Part shown: positions 17,726-25,684 of the stretch, in pieces
Layout of the letters: every line of letters starts with the position of its first letter
Position numbering within the stretch: the stretch's first letter is position 1
From: Streptomyces lydicus
Lineage (GTDB): Bacteria > Actinomycetota > Actinomycetes > Streptomycetales > Streptomycetaceae
Length of the DNA: 64,000 nt
Reading direction: 5' to 3'
Assembly: GCF_001729485.1 (NCBI RefSeq)
Contig: NZ_CP017157.1
Location: forward strand, 7,564,001 to 7,628,000
Position numbers and translations under genes: made by a program
The notes under the pieces: generated by a model
The model's database searches: none
What the model was told of the DNA's origin: nothing
The model's input: only the letters and a program-made list of their open reading frames with translations

Positions 17726-18193
17726 ATGACGCCGACTCCCGAGCAGTCCGCCAGCCCCTTCACGCCCCCGCACCCGGACCAGGCGCGGGTGCACCGCGTC
17801 TACGCGTCCCTGTTCCGCATCTCCGAGCGGCACGCGGCCACCGACGAGCAACGCCGACGCCAGGTCCACCCCTCCGCCCTCGGGCCGCACGAAGCCATCA
17901 GGCTCGTGTCGTTCCTGCTCAGCGGGGCCGCGCAGCTCGACGACGGGGAGCCGGAGGTGGACCACGCCGACATCACCGCCGCGCTGAGCCTGGTACCGCG
18001 GGCACGCGGGGACATGGACGAACTGGAGGCCGGACTCCTCCAGATGGCCCGGGGCCGCGGCATGACCTGGCCGGAGATCGCCTTCAGCCTCGGGCTCGGC
18101 ACTCCGCAAGCCGCCAGGCAGCGCTATGAACGCCTGGTGGCCCGTACCGCCGCCGAGGGGGAGCAGGAGGGCCGCGACGGAACCCGGACGTGA
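17726..18193 (+). CDS. small DNA-binding protein with C-terminal HTH
   Basis: A 155-aa protein; the ATG at 17726 is taken because the in-frame TTG at 17690 coincides with a -35-like element. The N-terminal half is predicted helical and acidic. Residues about 105-135 (MARGRGMTWPEIAFSLGLGT then PQAARQRYERL) form a sigma-70 region 4-like HTH typical of streptomycete proteins annotated only as DNA-binding protein. Targets unknown. Confidence 0.7.
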   Translation: MTPTPEQSASPFTPPHPDQARVHRVYASLFRISERHAATDEQRRRQVHPSALGPHEAIRLVSFLLSGAAQLDDGEPEVDHADITAALSLVPRARGDMDELEAGLLQMARGRGMTWPEIAFSLGLGTPQAARQRYERLVARTAAEGEQEGRDGTRT

Positions 18194-18267
18194 GGGGGCG
18201 GGGGTTCGCCGTGGCGTCCCACTCACGCCCAGGAGTCCGGGTGATCGCTCGACCGCGCCGCTGACCT

Positions 18268-18280
18268 GCGCCTTCGGCGC
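18268..18280 (+). terminator. weak hairpin GCGCC-TTC-GGCGC
   Basis: A short 5-bp stem 75 bp past the stop of the preceding gene. It may end that transcript; there is no U-run. Confidence 0.3.
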
Positions 18281-18292
18281 TAAGTCACACTT

Positions 18293-18321
18293 TTGCTAGC
18301 GCTTGCTTGCAATAGTTAGCA
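18293..18321 (+). promoter_or_regulatory. promoter/operator of the XRE-HbhA genes
   Basis: TTGCTA (18293-18298) and TTAGCA (18316-18321) are 17 bp apart, a sigma-70 spacing. The same bases form a dyad TGCTA-N18-TAGCA, and the spacer contains repeated GCTTGC. Overlap of promoter and dyad suggests autoregulation by the XRE protein. Confidence 0.55.
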
Positions 18322-18342
18322 CGAGCAGGCACCATCGAGTAC

Positions 18343-18810
18343 ATGGCATCACTCAACGTCGGCAATCTCGGCGAGTTCCTGCGGGAGCAGCGGCGCACCG
18401 CGCAGCTGAGCCTGCGGCAGCTCGCGGATGCCGCCGGGGTGTCGAACCCGTACCTCAGCCAGATCGAGCGCGGCTTGCGCAAGCCGAGCGCGGAGATCCT
18501 GCAGCAGCTCGCCAAGGCACTGCGGATATCCGCCGAGACGCTCTACGTCCAGGCCGGAATCCTGGACGAGCGGCACGGGCTGGACGGGGCCGCGGTGCAG
18601 ACCGCGATACTCACCGACCCGGCGCTGAACGAGAGGCAGAAGCAGGTCCTGCTGCAAATCTACGAGTCCTTCCGCAAGGAGAACGGGCTGGTCGGTGGCG
18701 GCGAGGACAGCGCTGCGAGCGGGCATGAGAACGAACCGGGCACCGTGTCCGGACCATCCGGTACGGACTCCCCCGAGACAGAGGCCGACGACGGCCCGCA
18801 CGCCACCTGA
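18343..18810 (+). CDS. XRE-family helix-turn-helix regulator
   Basis: A 155-aa protein. A Cro/C1-type HTH occupies residues 8-62 (LGEFLREQRRTAQLSLRQLA, then GVSNPYLSQIERGLRKPSAE). A short conserved tail (NERQKQVLLQIYESFRKEN) precedes an acidic disordered C-terminus. It lies 33 bp upstream of the HbhA-like gene. The arrangement is the same as Mycobacterium tuberculosis Rv0474-Rv0475-Rv0476, which supports a regulator role for this locus. Confidence 0.9.
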   Translation: MASLNVGNLGEFLREQRRTAQLSLRQLADAAGVSNPYLSQIERGLRKPSAEILQQLAKALRISAETLYVQAGILDERHGLDGAAVQTAILTDPALNERQKQVLLQIYESFRKENGLVGGGEDSAASGHENEPGTVSGPSGTDSPETEADDGPHAT

Positions 18811-18843
18811 GCAACCGATTCCGTTTCCAGGAGGAACCACGTC

Positions 18844-19467
18844 ATGGCCATCAACCCCGATGACCTCCGCAAGGCTCTGACCGACGCGACCCCGCTGTAC
18901 GCCCTGGCCGGCACCGTCGACCTGGCCGCCGAGAAGCTCGGCGAGGTGCCGCAGATCGTCGAGAAGATCCGGACCGAGGCGCCCAAGCGCTTCGAGTCCG
19001 TGCGCAGCACCGACCCCAAGGACGTCCAGGCGCTGGTCACCAAGCAGGCCAAGGACGCCCAGGAGAAGCTGGGCGAGCTGCTGGAGTCGCTCGACGGCGA
19101 CTTCAAGAAGTTCCGTGACCAGGCGCAGGAGCTGGCGCTGCAGGGCGTCGGCCGGGTCGCCGAGACCGCGGTGCGGGCCCGCGAGGGCTACGAGGAGCTG
19201 GCCGAGCGCGGTCGGGGCGCGGTCGCGACCTGGCGCGGCGAGGCCGCCGACCAGGTCGAGGACCTCGCGGTGGCGATCGAGCCGGAGCCCGCGCCGAAGC
19301 CGGCGAGCAAGCCCGCCCCGCGCACCGGCGCCGCCAACGGCACGAAGACGCAGACCAAGTCCACCCCCGCCACCCCGGCCAAGCCGGCCGCGGCGAAGAA
19401 GCCCGTCGCGCAGCGCAAGCCGGCGCCGGGCCCGGCGAAGAAGAGCACCCCGCCGTCCGCGAAGTGA
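18844..19467 (+). CDS. heparin-binding haemagglutinin (HbhA)-like protein
   Basis: A 207-aa protein with no signal peptide. Residues 1-145 are highly charged and predicted coiled coil (TKQAKDAQEKLGELLESLDG, AREGYEELAERG). Residues 150-207 form a Lys/Pro/Ala tail with KPA/KKP repeats, the counterpart of the methylated heparin-binding tail of mycobacterial HbhA. In mycobacteria HbhA is a surface adhesin that also acts in lipid-inclusion and cell-pole biology. In a soil streptomycete a structural or cell-wall role is more likely. The gene is followed by a strong terminator. Confidence 0.85.
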   Translation: MAINPDDLRKALTDATPLYALAGTVDLAAEKLGEVPQIVEKIRTEAPKRFESVRSTDPKDVQALVTKQAKDAQEKLGELLESLDGDFKKFRDQAQELALQGVGRVAETAVRAREGYEELAERGRGAVATWRGEAADQVEDLAVAIEPEPAPKPASKPAPRTGAANGTKTQTKSTPATPAKPAAAKKPVAQRKPAPGPAKKSTPPSAK

Positions 19468-19505
19468 GCCGGCTCACGGTTCGCTGAGGACATCGGATTC
19501 ACCGG

Positions 19506-19538
19506 ACGGGCCGGGCACACTTGACGTGCCCGGCCCGT
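19506..19538 (+). terminator. terminator after the HbhA-like gene
   Basis: Perfect 13-bp stem ACGGGCCGGGCAC / GTGCCCGGCCCGT with 7-nt loop ACTTGAC, then TTGTCC. It is 38 bp past the HbhA stop and upstream of the DUF2516 gene. Confidence 0.85.
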
Positions 19539-19623
19539 TGTCCGGGTACGGTGGGCCGGACGGACGGCGGACCGCCGTGGCGGACCGGAAACGACACGAC
19601 TGACGAACGGGCGGTGGCCGGCG

Positions 19624-19971
19624 GTGCTGATCTACGGGTTCCAGAACCTTCTGAGCTGGGCACAGCTCGTCCTGGGCATCTATGCCGCCGTGATGCTGAT
19701 CGATGCGGCCGTGCGCCGCGAGGACGCCTACCGCGCCGCGAGCAAGCAGAGCAAGGGCATGTGGCTGATCTTCCTCGCCCTCGCCACCGCGCTGCTGTTC
19801 ATCCTGCCGATCATGTCGTTCCTGCCGGTCATCGGCGTGATCGCGGTGATCGTCTACACCGTCGACGTGCGACCGGCGCTGCGCGAGGTCAGTGGCGGCG
19901 GGCGCGGCCCGCGGCGCGGCGGCGGCTCCAGCTCGGACGGGCCGTACGGGCCGTACAACGGCGGACGCTGA
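19624..19971 (+). CDS. DUF2516 family membrane protein
   Basis: A 115-aa protein starting at GTG (19624). It has an N-terminal membrane segment (NLLSWAQLVLGIYAAVMLID), a second one (GMWLIFLALATALLFIL) and a third (VIGVIAVIVYTVDVRP), followed by a Gly/Arg-rich tail. It matches the Rv0476-type protein that accompanies HbhA in mycobacteria. The membrane role is unknown. Confidence 0.8.
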   Translation: MLIYGFQNLLSWAQLVLGIYAAVMLIDAAVRREDAYRAASKQSKGMWLIFLALATALLFILPIMSFLPVIGVIAVIVYTVDVRPALREVSGGGRGPRRGGGSSSDGPYGPYNGGR

Positions 19972-19988
19972 GCCGCACCGGTCTGCGG

Positions 19989-20005
19989 TGACGGCGCTGC
20001 CGTCA
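19989..20005. terminator. short stem between convergent genes
   Basis: TGACGGC-GCT-GCCGTCA, 7-bp perfect stem overlapping the stop of the phosphatase gene. A weak bidirectional terminator is plausible. Confidence 0.35.
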
Positions 20006-21412
20006 GCGGCGGTCCAGCAGCAGGACGGCCACATCGTCGGTCAACTCGCCGCCGTTGAGGTCGCGCACCTCACGGACCGCGGTGTCCAGCAGCTCCTCGC
20101 CGCGCAGCCCCTCAGCCATGCAGCGGCCGACCAGCTCGGTCATCCCCTCCTGGCCCAGGCGCTGGTTGCCCTTGCCGATGCGGCCCTCTATCAGGCCGTC
20201 GGTGTACATCATCAGGCTCCAGGAAGCGCCCAGTTCGACCTGCCGGCGCGGCCAGCGGGCGTGCGGCAGCAGGCCGAGCGCCGGGCCGCCGAACTCGTAC
20301 GGCAGCAGCTGCGGGGGCAGTCCGGCGCGGGCCAGCAGCGGCGCGGGGTGGCCGGCCAGCGACAGGCCGGCGCGGTGGCCGTCGGCGGAGATGTCGACGG
20401 TGCACAGCGTCGCGAAGATCTCGTCGTCGGAGCGCTCGTGCTCCAGCACCTTCTGGAGGGTGGCCAGCAGTTCGTCGCCGGACAGCCCCGCGAAGGTCAG
20501 CGCGCGCCAGGCGATGCGCAGTTCCACGCCGAGGGCGGCCTCGTCCGGGCCGTGGCCGCAGACGTCGCCGATCATCGCGTGGACGGTGCCGTCCGGCGTG
20601 CGGACGGTGTCGTAGAAGTCGCCGCCGAGCAGGGCGCGGCTGCGGCCGGGCCGGTAGCAGGCCGCGAAGCGCAGGTCGGAGCCGTCCAGCAGCGGTGTGG
20701 GCAGCAGACCGCGCTCCAGGCGGGCGTTCTCCTGGGCGAGCATCCGCGACTCGGTGAGCTGGCGCTGCGCGAGGTCGGCGCGTTTGCGCTCGACGGCGTA
20801 GCGGACCGCGCGGCTGAGGACGGCGCCGTCCAGCTCGTCGCGGAAGAGGTAGTCCTGGGCGCCGACCCGCACGGCATCGGCGGCGCGCTCGGCGTCCGTC
20901 TCGTAGGTGAGGACGAGGACGGCGTGCGAGGGCGCCATCCGCAGCACCTTCCGCAGCATGCCCAGCTCGTCACCGGTGCCGGCGCGGTCCGGGTCGCGGT
21001 CGGCGCGGTCGGCCGGCTCAGCCGGGGCCAGGTCGAGCAGGATGCAGTGCACGTCGTCGGTGAGCAGCCGCTCGGCCTCGGTGAGGTTGCGGGCGGTGCG
21101 CAGGCGGACCTTGCGGCCCGCCCAGTCCCACATGTCGGGGACATGACTGTTGGGGTCCTCGCCGATGAGGAGCAGGGTCAGGCCCTGGTTGACGGGTCCG
21201 CGCGCGGCCGGAACCTGCTGCTCGCCGAGCAGCGGCTCGGTGGCCGAAACGTTTCGGCCGGTGGTGGGTTCCGGGGCGGGTGCGCTCCGGTCCGTCGCGG
21301 CTCCCGCGCCCGGCGCGCCGGCGACCTGTGCGTCCGGCGCACAGGCGTCGTCCACCGGTCCTGCCTGGTGCGGCAGTACGACCGTCCGCTGGTGCGGTAC
21401 GGGTACGGGCAT
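20003..21412 (-). CDS. receiver-domain PP2C/SpoIIE phosphatase
   Basis: A 469-aa protein; the ATG at 21412 is chosen for its GGGAGGGAAGG ribosome-binding site. An N-terminal disordered stretch precedes a response-regulator receiver (LTLLLIGEDPNSHVPDM, acceptor-like Asp in CILLDLAP, then AVLVLTYET). A short coiled coil connects to a SpoIIE/PPM phosphatase domain with the metal-binding motifs ALLGGDFYD, MIGDVCGHGPDEAAL and LTDDVAVLLLD. Such proteins dephosphorylate anti-sigma-factor antagonists in stress pathways. No sigma or anti-sigma genes adjoin it. Confidence 0.9.
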   Translation of the reverse strand: MPVPVPHQRTVVLPHQAGPVDDACAPDAQVAGAPGAGAATDRSAPAPEPTTGRNVSATEPLLGEQQVPAARGPVNQGLTLLLIGEDPNSHVPDMWDWAGRKVRLRTARNLTEAERLLTDDVHCILLDLAPAEPADRADRDPDRAGTGDELGMLRKVLRMAPSHAVLVLTYETDAERAADAVRVGAQDYLFRDELDGAVLSRAVRYAVERKRADLAQRQLTESRMLAQENARLERGLLPTPLLDGSDLRFAACYRPGRSRALLGGDFYDTVRTPDGTVHAMIGDVCGHGPDEAALGVELRIAWRALTFAGLSGDELLATLQKVLEHERSDDEIFATLCTVDISADGHRAGLSLAGHPAPLLARAGLPPQLLPYEFGGPALGLLPHARWPRRQVELGASWSLMMYTDGLIEGRIGKGNQRLGQEGMTELVGRCMAEGLRGEELLDTAVREVRDLNGGELTDDVAVLLLDRR

Positions 21413-21707
21413 CGGTTTGCTTCCTTCCCTCCCCCCGAGGGGCGCGATGGGCGCCGACCGGCGCACCACCCTGCCCGGCTCGGCTCCGCTCGTCGGTCAC
21501 AGGAGCGGGGCGCACACCGGGCGCTGAAAGGCGACCATAGCGGGAGTGGGGAGGGGGAGGGAATGGCCGAAGGTAATCAGCCATTGTCATATGCCCAGGC
21601 CGGTAAGCCTTTTGACCTGGCGCGGGCGGAATGCGGAATGACGAACATCACCCCTCTTGGGTGCAAGCAGCTACTCCGCGACAACCCTCGGATAGCAAAC
21701 AATCCGG
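21413..21707. other. intergenic region with A/T-richer block and short ORF
   Basis: The gap upstream of the phosphatase gene and downstream of the NlpC gene. From about 21560 to 21715 G+C is clearly lower than elsewhere. A 78-codon plus-strand frame (21563-21799, MAEGNQPLSYAQAGKPFDLA at its start) has an excellent GGGAGGGGGAGG ribosome-binding site, but it runs antisense into the NlpC gene, where codon use becomes wrong. It may equally be the phosphatase promoter region. Confidence 0.4.
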
Positions 21708-23081
21708 TCATTCACCGTCCGGGTGAGCTGCGTCATCGTGCCCTGGGTCACCGTCGGGGCGGACCACACCGAGGATCGGCATGGAACCGGCGCCGGTGAT
21801 CGTCACCTGCCGGCCGGGCCGGGGGGCGTGCACGAGCGCGCCGTCGCCCAGATACATCCCGACGTGGCTGGCGTCCGAGAAGTAAATGATCAGGTCGCCG
21901 GGCCGCATGTCCTTGAGCGCGACGTGCGGCAGCTGCCGCCACTGCTCCTGCGAGGTCCGCGGAATCGTCCGCCCGGCGTGCTCCCAGGCCCGCAGGGTCA
22001 GCCCCGAGCAGTCGAAGGTGTCCGGCCCCTCCGCGCCCCACACGTAATCCTTGCCGATCTGCGCGGTGGCGTAGGAAATCGCCTTCCGGCCGGCGGCCGA
22101 CGCCTTGTTGTTGATCTCTTTGAGGATGCCCGAGTCGAGCCACTTCTGTTGCTGCTGGAGGGCCTGCTCGTCCTCCAGGTGCTGAAGCCGGGCCTTTTCC
22201 TTGGTGGCCAGCCGGGATTCCAGCTCCTTTGCCGCCTCGATCTTTTTCTTGATGTCCCGCTGGGCGTTTTCCTTCTTCTTGCGGTTCGCCTCCAGCTGCT
22301 CCCAGCGGTCCGTGGCGGAATCCGAATAACTCTCCAAGTCACCCTTGAGATTCGCAAGTTGGCTGATCACGCGCTTGGCGGCGAGCTGCCCCTTGCGGGC
22401 CAGGGTGGCATTGTCGAGAAAGCCCTCGGGGTCGGCGTTGAGCATCAGTTTCGCCTCGGCGGGCAGCCCGCCGCCGCGGTACTGGGCGCTGGCCAGCGCG
22501 CCCGCCTGCCGCTTGAGGGCGGCCAGCCGGCGCTGGGTGGTGTCGATGTTCCTGGCCAGCCGGACGATCTCCTTCTGCTGGAGCTCGACCTGCTCCTTGG
22601 CCGCGTTGTACGCCTCGGTCGCCTGCTCGGCCTTGCGGTAGAGGGCGTCGATCTTCTTGCGTACGTCGTCGAGGTGCCGGGCGTCGGAGTCGTCGCCGGG
22701 AGCGGGCCCGCCGCCCGGCCGGTCCGCGCCGTTCCTCGCGTCGGACGTGGGGTCGGGGTCGTCGGCGTGGGCGGTCCCCGCCGCGGTCCCGAGGAGCCCT
22801 GTCACGGACAGGACGACGGCGGTGCACGCCAGCAGCCGCCGGCCCCGTGCGCGCCGGCCCCTCCGTACGCCGCGGCGGCCCCCTGTGCCGAGGCCGCCGC
22901 GTTCGGGGTGTTCGTACTCTTCGCGCCGTTCGCTCCGTCCGGCCGACAGGAGGTCCGCGCCCCCTTCGCCCCGTACCTCATCCATGCCCTGAACGCCCCG
23001 CTCTGCCCCCTGGCGTCCCACCAGCCACCTCCGGTCGTTCCGCACCGATTTCGCGTGTTCCTCCGGCGCGGATGCTGCCAT
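21708..23081 (-). CDS. secreted NlpC/P60 endopeptidase with coiled coil
   Basis: A peptidoglycan hydrolase of 457 aa if started at the ATG at 23081. The ATG at 22985 is an alternative, because the signal peptide (RRLLACTAVVLSVTGLLGTA, cleavage near AHA) sits unusually far in, at about residues 80-108. A long Lys/Glu-rich coiled coil (about residues 135-330) precedes the C-terminal NlpC/P60 domain. That domain shows the catalytic Cys in TFDCSGLTLRAW, one His in SDASHVGMYLGDG and the second in ALVHAPRPG. It cleaves D-Glu-DAP bonds in wall peptides. It is divergent from pstS and shares the PHO-box region. Confidence 0.88.
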   Translation of the reverse strand: MAASAPEEHAKSVRNDRRWLVGRQGAERGVQGMDEVRGEGGADLLSAGRSERREEYEHPERGGLGTGGRRGVRRGRRARGRRLLACTAVVLSVTGLLGTAAGTAHADDPDPTSDARNGADRPGGGPAPGDDSDARHLDDVRKKIDALYRKAEQATEAYNAAKEQVELQQKEIVRLARNIDTTQRRLAALKRQAGALASAQYRGGGLPAEAKLMLNADPEGFLDNATLARKGQLAAKRVISQLANLKGDLESYSDSATDRWEQLEANRKKKENAQRDIKKKIEAAKELESRLATKEKARLQHLEDEQALQQQQKWLDSGILKEINNKASAAGRKAISYATAQIGKDYVWGAEGPDTFDCSGLTLRAWEHAGRTIPRTSQEQWRQLPHVALKDMRPGDLIIYFSDASHVGMYLGDGALVHAPRPGRQVTITGAGSMPILGVVRPDGDPGHDDAAHPDGE

Positions 23082-23165
23082 ACCGGCCGGTAATTCAACA
23101 GGGCGACGGGCCGGTCCGTACGGGCGCGCGAACACTTTTACGCCCGCACCCACCTGATGGCCGAG

Positions 23166-23208
23166 GTTCACCGTGCGTTCACTCGCCCCCATCGGCCGCT
23201 TCACCTGA
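23166..23208 (+). promoter_or_regulatory. PHO box (PhoP direct repeats) upstream of pstS
   Basis: Two contiguous 11-bp units, GTTCACCGTGC (23166-23176) and GTTCACTCGCC (23177-23187), fit the Streptomyces PhoP direct-repeat consensus. A third partial unit, GCTTCACCTGA, lies at 23198-23208. They are about 165-205 bp upstream of pstS and within the shared divergent region, so PhoP binding could also affect the NlpC gene. Confidence 0.85.
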
Positions 23209-23372
23209 TCTGCCTAATTTCGGCCTCACCGAGTGCGCGTCACGCCCCCCTGGCAAGCGCGACACGGCCGGGCCAGCCCTGGTCGGCACACCGCACCCCC
23301 ACGGCGGTCACCACTCACCTCACCACTCAGCACGCCGAGGATGCGGCGCGCCCCAGGAAGGAATTCCCGACA

Positions 23373-24497
23373 GTGAAGCTTCAGCGCAAGAACCGGGTTC
23401 GCGCCCTCGCCGTTGGCGCTCTCGCCGTCTCCGGTGCCCTGGCCCTGACGGCGTGCGGCTCCGACGACACCACCGCCGGCAGCGGTGGCAGCGGTGCCGC
23501 CAAGACCTCCAACATCAAGTGCCAGGGCAAGGGCAAGCTGCTCGCCTCCGGCTCTTCGGCGCAGAAGAACGCCATGGACGTCTGGGTGCAGAACTACTCG
23601 GGCGCCTGCAAGGACACCGAGATCAACTACCAGCCGACGGGTTCCGGCGCCGGCGTCACCACCTTCCTGCAGGGCCAGACCGCCTTCGCGGGTTCGGACT
23701 CGGCCCTCAAGCCCGACGAGGTCACCAAGTCGAAGCAGGTCTGCAAGGGCGGCCAGGCCGTCGACCTGCCGATGGTCGGCGGCCCGATCGCGGTCGGCTA
23801 CAACGTCCCCGGCGTGGACAACCTCGTCCTGGACGCCCCGACCCTGGCGAAGATCTTCGACTCGAAGATCACCAAGTGGAACGACGCCGCGATCAAGAAG
23901 CTGAACCCGGACGCCAAGCTCCCGGACCTCAAGATCCAGGCGTTCCACCGCTCCGACGACTCGGGCACCACCGACAACTTCACCAAGTACCTCAAGGGCG
24001 CCGCCCCGGGTGACTGGAAGCACGAGCCGGCGAAGAAGTGGGAGGGCACCGGCGGCCAGGCGGCCTCCGGTTCGGCCGGCGTCTCCTCGCAGGTCAAGCA
24101 GACCAGCGGCGCGATCTCCTACTTCGAGCTGTCGTACGCGACCGCCGGCAAGATCCCCACCGTCAAGCTCAACACCGGTGCGAAGGCCCCGGTCGAGGCG
24201 ACGGTCGACAACGCCTCCAAGGCCATCTCCGAGGCCAAGCAGGTCGGCAAGGGCAATGACCTGGCCCTGCAGCTCAACTACACCACCAAGGCCGAGGGCG
24301 CGTACCCGATCACCCTGGTGACCTACGAGATCGCCTGCGACAAGGGCAACAAGGCCGAGACCCTGCCCGCCACCAAGTCCTTCCTGACCTACGTCTCCAG
24401 CAAGGACGGCCAGGCCGCCCTGAAGGCCCTGGGCTACGCCCCGCTGCCGACCGAGATCGCCGACAAGGTCCGCTCGACCGTCGCGACGCTCTCCTGA
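23373..24497 (+). CDS. pstS: phosphate-binding lipoprotein PstS
   Basis: A 374-aa lipoprotein starting at GTG (23373) with AGGAAGG upstream. The signal peptide ends in a lipobox LTAC, placing the mature Cys at residue 26. Phosphate-site segments are clear: LLASGSSAQKNAMDVWVQNY, TGSGAGVTTFLQGQTAFAGSD and the FHRSDDSGTTDNFTKYL loop. PstS delivers inorganic phosphate to PstCAB. It is under PhoR-PhoP control as shown by the upstream boxes, and expected to be made in large excess over the transporter. Confidence 0.97.
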   Translation: MKLQRKNRVRALAVGALAVSGALALTACGSDDTTAGSGGSGAAKTSNIKCQGKGKLLASGSSAQKNAMDVWVQNYSGACKDTEINYQPTGSGAGVTTFLQGQTAFAGSDSALKPDEVTKSKQVCKGGQAVDLPMVGGPIAVGYNVPGVDNLVLDAPTLAKIFDSKITKWNDAAIKKLNPDAKLPDLKIQAFHRSDDSGTTDNFTKYLKGAAPGDWKHEPAKKWEGTGGQAASGSAGVSSQVKQTSGAISYFELSYATAGKIPTVKLNTGAKAPVEATVDNASKAISEAKQVGKGNDLALQLNYTTKAEGAYPITLVTYEIACDKGNKAETLPATKSFLTYVSSKDGQAALKALGYAPLPTEIADKVRSTVATLS

Positions 24498-24537
24498 CCC
24501 ACCGGGCGGCGACCCGCGTCCTCGCCGCCGGTCCTGA

Positions 24538-24607
24538 GGGAGCCCGCTCCAGGGCTCCCGGCCCCCCGGGGCCGGGACCGGCGCCGTACGACCGAAGGGG
24601 CCCCTTC
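24538..24607 (+). promoter_or_regulatory. structured pstS-pstC intergenic region
   Basis: Three adjacent hairpins: GGGAGCCC/GGGCTCCC (24538-24559), CCCGGCCC/GGGCCGGG (24557-24576, overlapping) and the palindrome GAAGGGGCCCCTTC (24594-24607). Such structures between pstS and pstC plausibly stabilise the pstS mRNA or partly terminate transcription, giving more PstS than transporter. Confidence 0.6.
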
Positions 24608-24688
24608 ACCAGGGCCCCTTCCGGGCCGCCGCCCGTCCGGTGCACCGCCGCGCCAGGAGCCCCACCGGCTCCGCAGACCGGAGAAACC

Positions 24689-25684
24689 ATGAATAACTCC
24701 TCCTCGACAGCCGACCTCCCGACCGCTCCACCGGGCGACCGCTCGCCCGTGTCCGGCAAGGCGGTCCGCCCCGGCGACCGGATCTTCCTCGGGCTCTCCC
24801 GGGGCTCCGGCATCGCCCTTCTGGTGATCATGGCCGCCATCGCGGTCTTCCTCACCTACCGGTCCGTGCTCGCCATATCCGGCGACAAGGCCAACTTCTT
24901 CACCACGCTCGACTGGAACGCCACCGGCACCGACCCGAAGTTCGGCATCGCGGTGCTCGCCTTCGGCACGGTCGTCAGCTCGGTGATCGCGATGGCCATC
25001 GCGGTCCCCGTCGCGGTCGGCATCGCGCTGTTCATCTCGCACTACGCGCCGCGCAAGCTGGCCTCCCCGCTCGGCTACGTCATCGACCTGCTCGCCGCGG
25101 TGCCCAGCATCATCTACGGCCTGTGGGGCGCGCTCTTCCTCGTCCCGCACCTGAGCGGGCTCTACGGCTGGCTGAACGACTACCTCGGCTGGACCGGGAT
25201 CTTCAGCTACTCCCAGGGAGCGGCCCGCTCGCTGTTCACCGTCGGCATCCTGCTCGCGATCATGATCCTGCCGATCGTGACCAGCGTCAGCCGCGAGGTC
25301 TTCCTCCAGGTGCCGAGGATGCACGAGGAGGCCGCGCTCGCGCTCGGCGCCACCCGCTGGGAAGTCGTCCGGATGTCGGTGCTGCCCTTCGGCCGCTCCG
25401 GCGTCATCAGCGCGTCCATGCTCGGCCTGGGCCGCGCGCTCGGCGAGACGATGGCCGTCGCCACGGTCCTGTCGCCGAGCTTCCTGATCAACGCCAGTCT
25501 GCTGGACCCGGGCGGCGGCACGTTCGCCCAGAACATCGCCAGCAAGTTCAGCGAGGCCGACCAGTTCGGCCAGGACGCCCTGATCGCCTCCGGTCTCGTC
25601 CTCTTCGTGATCACGCTGCTCGTCAACGGCGCGGCCCGCCTGATCATCGCCCGTCGCAAGGAGTACTCGGGAGCGGCAGCATGA
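24689..25684 (+). CDS. pstC: phosphate ABC transporter permease PstC
   Basis: A 331-aa inner-membrane permease with six predicted helices. The ABC permease EAA loop is EEAALALGATRWEVVRMSVL. The N-terminal 35 residues are disordered, then GSGIALLVIMAAIAVFLTY forms helix 1. Its stop overlaps the pstA start by 4 nt. Confidence 0.96.
   Translation: MNNSSSTADLPTAPPGDRSPVSGKAVRPGDRIFLGLSRGSGIALLVIMAAIAVFLTYRSVLAISGDKANFFTTLDWNATGTDPKFGIAVLAFGTVVSSVIAMAIAVPVAVGIALFISHYAPRKLASPLGYVIDLLAAVPSIIYGLWGALFLVPHLSGLYGWLNDYLGWTGIFSYSQGAARSLFTVGILLAIMILPIVTSVSREVFLQVPRMHEEAALALGATRWEVVRMSVLPFGRSGVISASMLGLGRALGETMAVATVLSPSFLINASLLDPGGGTFAQNIASKFSEADQFGQDALIASGLVLFVITLLVNGAARLIIARRKEYSGAAA

Noticed and set aside
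23082..23372. ydaO-type c-di-AMP riboswitch upstream of the NlpC/P60 gene
   Set aside because: These riboswitches often precede such genes in streptomycetes, but neither strand here shows the conserved motif; the PHO boxes explain the region better.
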